Source: Methanocorpusculum sp. (GTDB lineage: Archaea; Halobacteriota; Methanomicrobia; Methanomicrobiales; Methanocorpusculaceae). Taken from it: a DNA stretch of 6,705 nt. A program made the position numbers and the translations under genes. The stretch lies in the NCBI GenBank assembly GCA_029987395.1, contig DALTVX010000096.1, forward strand, positions 1-6,705, in the 5' to 3' direction. Each line of letters begins with the position of its first letter. The first letter of the stretch is position 1. This document shows positions 4,532 to 6,705 of this stretch, piece after piece. The notes beneath the pieces are model-generated. The model did not search any database, was not told the origin of the DNA, and saw nothing but the letters and a program-made list of their open reading frames with translations.

Positions 4532-6154
4532 TTGAAATCAATATATGTACTAGGCCATCGTCACCCTGATACTGATAGTATTTGTAGTGCTATCGGCTAT
4601 GCGGCATTTCTGAACCGGGAGGGTGTAAATACGTATATTGCCGCACGATGTGGGGATATGAACGCCGAATCGAAGTTTGCTCTCGCAAAGTTCGATACCG
4701 AAGACCCAGCCCTAGTTCTCAGTGTCGAGCCTTCAGTTGCTGATATCCCGTTCACTCACCCGGAAAGCGCTAACGCAGAAACGCCCACGATCGATGTTAT
4801 CGAACTGATGGACAGAAACGACCTGCGAAATCTGCCGATCACGAATGCAGATGGCAACTTGATCGGGCTTGTGAGTGAACACGGTCTAGCACGGGCATAT
4901 GTTTCCAATACAAAAATGGAAACGCTCGCCGTTTCTCCGGTGAGCGTGGATACTTTGGCACGGATCCTTCATGGAACGGTGCAGGTACAAAATCATACCG
5001 TTCTGGAAGGAGCGGTGTACATTTCGATCGACGCTCTACACGTGATCCTCTCCCGCATCACGAAAAAGGATATCGCGATTGTGGGGGACGATGAACCTAC
5101 CCAACTTGCTCTGACCTCGGCGGGGATAGCGGCTTTGATCATCGCTGATTCCGCGCCGGTCGGACAGCGTCTTCTTACCTCGGCAGCGGAAAAAGGCGTG
5201 ACGGTGATCTCTACCGAAGTGGACGCCTTTGGCGTGGCGAAGATGATCCACCTGACGCTTCCAGCCGAGACGATTATGACAACTGACGTGCCAACGGTGC
5301 GAATGGCAGATACGATGGAGTATGTGAAGCAGGTCGTTTCGAACTCGAGATATCGTACGGCGTGTGTAGTGGACGAGAGCGGAAAACTGCTTGGAACGAT
5401 TTCACGTAACTCTTTGATGGAGGATGTGGCAAAGTCGGTGATCCTGGTCGATCACAATGAGTATAGTCAGGCGGTGAAGGGGATCGAAACCGCCGACATT
5501 ATCGAAATCATCGATCACCACCGGCTTGGAGCTATGGCGACACTTCGACCGATCCGTTTCGATATGGAACCGGTAGGTTCGACCTCGACGATCGTGACGA
5601 GACGGTTTATGGAAGCGGGCATCAAACCAGATAAACAGATCGCGGGGATCCTCCTTTCCGGGATCCTCTCGGATACGCTTGGTCTGAAGATGTCGACGAC
5701 GACAAAACAAGACGAGGATGCCGTAACATTTCTTTCGAAGATCGCAGAGGTCGATCCGATCACCTACGCAAACGAGCTGATCGCAGAAGGCATGTCCCTT
5801 TCAGGGGTATCGCAGGATGAACTGCTCGAACGAGACACTAAAGAGTATAATCTGTCGGGAAAACGCGTGATCATTTCTCAGATCCTGGTCCCGTCCTATG
5901 CGTATGCGAAAAACAATACCGAGGCGATCTATGCGGCACTCGATAGAAAAATGCATCAGCCGCATGCTCCAGACATTTATATCGCGTTGTATACGAGTGT
6001 TTCTGAGATGGGCTCGGATATGTTCGCTGCGTCAGATGAAACAACGATGCTCGTGATGAACTGGGAAAAAACACCGATGCATCTTCCAGGCGTGGTGTCC
6101 AGAAAGAAGGACTTCGTCCCGTACTTCGGACGAAGACTGGATACGATTTTTTAA
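4532..6154 (+). CDS. ppaC: Manganese-dependent inorganic pyrophosphatase, family II, with CBS and DRTGG domains
   Basis: This cytosolic enzyme hydrolyses pyrophosphate to two phosphates. From the TTG start it has 540 residues. The DHH domain supplies metal ligands from GHRHPDTDS (8-16; His9, Asp13, Asp15), VDHNE (306-310), IDHH (327-330) and SDT (380-382). The DHHA2 domain ends with SRKKD (523-527), the signature phosphate-binding Arg-Lys pair. Between the first and second ligand motifs lies an insert of about 240 residues: a CBS repeat near 70-130, a DRTGG-like domain near 135-245 and a second CBS repeat near 247-300. CBS-PPases of this layout are known to be regulated by adenine nucleotides, typically AMP/ADP inhibiting and ATP or diadenosine polyphosphates activating. 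That control is expected here but not shown. The TTG start behind GAGGAG gives MKSIYVLGHRHPD, the usual family N-terminus; the 27 extra upstream codons look like leader. Confidence 0.95.
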   Translation: MKSIYVLGHRHPDTDSICSAIGYAAFLNREGVNTYIAARCGDMNAESKFALAKFDTEDPALVLSVEPSVADIPFTHPESANAETPTIDVIELMDRNDLRNLPITNADGNLIGLVSEHGLARAYVSNTKMETLAVSPVSVDTLARILHGTVQVQNHTVLEGAVYISIDALHVILSRITKKDIAIVGDDEPTQLALTSAGIAALIIADSAPVGQRLLTSAAEKGVTVISTEVDAFGVAKMIHLTLPAETIMTTDVPTVRMADTMEYVKQVVSNSRYRTACVVDESGKLLGTISRNSLMEDVAKSVILVDHNEYSQAVKGIETADIIEIIDHHRLGAMATLRPIRFDMEPVGSTSTIVTRRFMEAGIKPDKQIAGILLSGILSDTLGLKMSTTTKQDEDAVTFLSKIAEVDPITYANELIAEGMSLSGVSQDELLERDTKEYNLSGKRVIISQILVPSYAYAKNNTEAIYAALDRKMHQPHAPDIYIALYTSVSEMGSDMFAASDETTMLVMNWEKTPMHLPGVVSRKKDFVPYFGRRLDTIF

Positions 6155-6162
6155 TTTTTTTT
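6155..6162 (+). terminator. T8 terminator immediately after the pyrophosphatase gene
   Basis: A T8 run starts at the base after the TAA stop, and a T6 run follows at 6180-6185. Both suit archaeal oligo-T termination and imply that the next gene has its own promoter. Confidence 0.5.
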
Positions 6163-6163
6163 C

Positions 6164-6174
6164 AAATAAATATT
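6164..6174 (+). promoter_or_regulatory. TATA-like box before the lipoprotein/metallophosphoesterase gene
   Basis: AAATAAATATT lies between two T-tracts, about 37 bases before the ATG at 6206. It would give a start site near 6195-6200 and a very short leader. No Shine-Dalgarno is visible before 6206. Confidence 0.35.
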
Positions 6175-6205
6175 TACACTTTTTTCGCTAAGAAAAAATC
6201 AGACT

Positions 6206-6340
6206 ATGCCTCGTTTTTTTTCAGTAACGCTGATCATTATCATTCTGCTGCTTGTATTTTCAAGCGGATGTGTGAGTCAGACAGGATCTGTCAACACAAC
6301 GGAACGGACCGTGCTTCCGCTCGATCCGGAACAAATATGA
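6206..6340 (+). CDS. Lipoprotein signal segment, probably the detached N-terminus of the metallophosphoesterase
   Basis: The ATG at 6206 opens a 44-codon frame ending in TGA at 6338-6340. It encodes a basic start (MPRFF), a long hydrophobic stretch (residues 7-18) and the lipobox FSSGC with Cys22, then a Ser/Thr-rich linker and RTVLPLDPEQI. This is a complete secretion and lipidation signal with no domain behind it in this frame. The enzyme domain begins at once in the next frame, its ATG overlapping this TGA as ATGA. I read this as the N-terminus of one secreted metallophosphoesterase cut off by a frameshift. A separate tiny lipoprotein translationally coupled to the next gene is the less likely alternative. 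Confidence 0.6.
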   Translation: MPRFFSVTLIIIILLLVFSSGCVSQTGSVNTTERTVLPLDPEQI

Positions 6341-6705
6341 CCATAACTCCGGAAAATCTCGGCATCTATCATTTTAACGGGTTTGGTCAGTGGACATATG
6401 CCGAGGGCGTGCCGATAAGGGTGAGGAATGAACTCGCCGGAGGCGAGATCCCAGCAAACAAGGGAACGACGCTCCTTTCCTTTGCGACGATATCAGATAT
6501 CCATATCACCGATGAGGAGTTCCCGCTTCAGGTGATCGCTCTTGGCTATCTCACTCCCTTCCATTCGGCGTATTCACCTGTCTCGATGTTTACGACCCAG
6601 GTGCTGAATGCCGCAGTTCGAACGATCAATGACATAAATAAAACGGACGGTGTCGATCTGGTACTATCCCTTGGAGATGCGGTAAACAACGCCCAGTACA
6701 ATGAA
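6337..6705 (+). CDS. Metallophosphoesterase, N-terminal part (runs off the window; frame broken from its signal peptide)
   Basis: From ATG 6337 the frame is open to the window end (123 codons). FATISDIHITDEE (49-61) carries the first metallophosphatase motif, Asp54-x-His56. LVLSLGDAVNN (108-118) carries the second, Gly113-Asp114. Both bind the dinuclear metal centre of calcineurin-like phosphoesterases. Preceding residues such as YHFNGFGQWTYAEG resemble, as I recall, the region before the domain in secreted bacterial/archaeal members of the TIGR03768 kind. The later GNHE and GHTH motifs lie outside the window. As it stands the enzyme would lack a signal peptide, because the lipoprotein leader at 6206 is in another frame. 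One added A in the AAA run at 6333-6335 would fuse them. The substrate is unknown. Confidence 0.75.
   Translation, partial: MTITPENLGIYHFNGFGQWTYAEGVPIRVRNELAGGEIPANKGTTLLSFATISDIHITDEEFPLQVIALGYLTPFHSAYSPVSMFTTQVLNAAVRTINDINKTDGVDLVLSLGDAVNNAQYNE

Noticed and set aside
4532..6154. High density of GATC in the pyrophosphatase gene, also seen elsewhere in the window
   Set aside because: Probably follows from frequent GAT/ATC codons and G-ending codons before ATC. It is not clustered in a way that suggests an origin or repair signal, and counting against a codon-shuffled control would be needed to claim more.
1..6705. CRISPR array, tRNA, rRNA, insertion sequence or defence system
   Set aside because: No spaced direct repeats, no cloverleaf or CCA-end pattern, no transposase-like frame and no terminal repeats were seen. 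The genes present are housekeeping types.

Overview
The window looks like chromosomal DNA of a methanogenic euryarchaeon, most likely of the Methanomicrobiales. This rests on gene content: an archaeal-type short triosephosphate isomerase, an archaeal MBF1 (zinc ribbon plus HTH), the proteasome-activating nucleotidase PAN, a RimK-type glutamate ligase of the kind used for methanogen cofactors, and a UPF0058 protein. Short oligo-T tracts at gene ends, TATA-like boxes and apparently leaderless starts agree with this. The exact genus is inference; a Methanocorpusculum-like organism would fit.

Layout: (1) Bases 1-77 hold the last 24 codons of a plus-strand gene, followed by a short AT-rich convergent spacer. 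(2) Bases 137-1314, minus strand: mbf1 followed by tpiA, joined by a 1-base TAATG stop/start overlap and so almost certainly one operon. (3) Bases 1315-1500: a divergent control region with an 8-bp inverted repeat, and a strong Shine-Dalgarno in the mbf1 leader that points at an out-of-frame ATG. (4) Bases 1501-2769: PAN, with coiled coil, OB domain, AAA+ domain and C-terminal HbYX tail. (5) Bases 2867-3670: a RimK-family ATP-grasp ligase (MptN/CofF-like). (6) Bases 3699-4091: a small AT-rich lipoprotein gene with its own TATA box directly behind the ligase stop. (7) Bases 4121-4411, minus strand: a UPF0058 protein, divergent from (8) bases 4532-6154: a family II manganese-dependent inorganic pyrophosphatase carrying an internal CBS-DRTGG-CBS regulatory insert and starting at TTG behind a clear Shine-Dalgarno. 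(9) Bases 6206-6705: the beginning of a lipoprotein metallophosphoesterase whose reading frame breaks at 6331-6340. One extra A there would join the signal peptide to the enzyme domain.

The genes are mostly housekeeping: glycolysis/gluconeogenesis (tpiA), basal transcription (mbf1), protein unfolding for the 20S proteasome (pan), probable cofactor glutamylation (ATP-grasp ligase) and pyrophosphate removal under nucleotide control (CBS-PPase). I see no CRISPR array, insertion sequence, prophage, tRNA or rRNA, and no convincing undescribed multi-gene system. The points most worth checking are the broken metallophosphoesterase frame, the overlapping short ORF at the mbf1 start, and the inverted repeat between mbf1 and pan.
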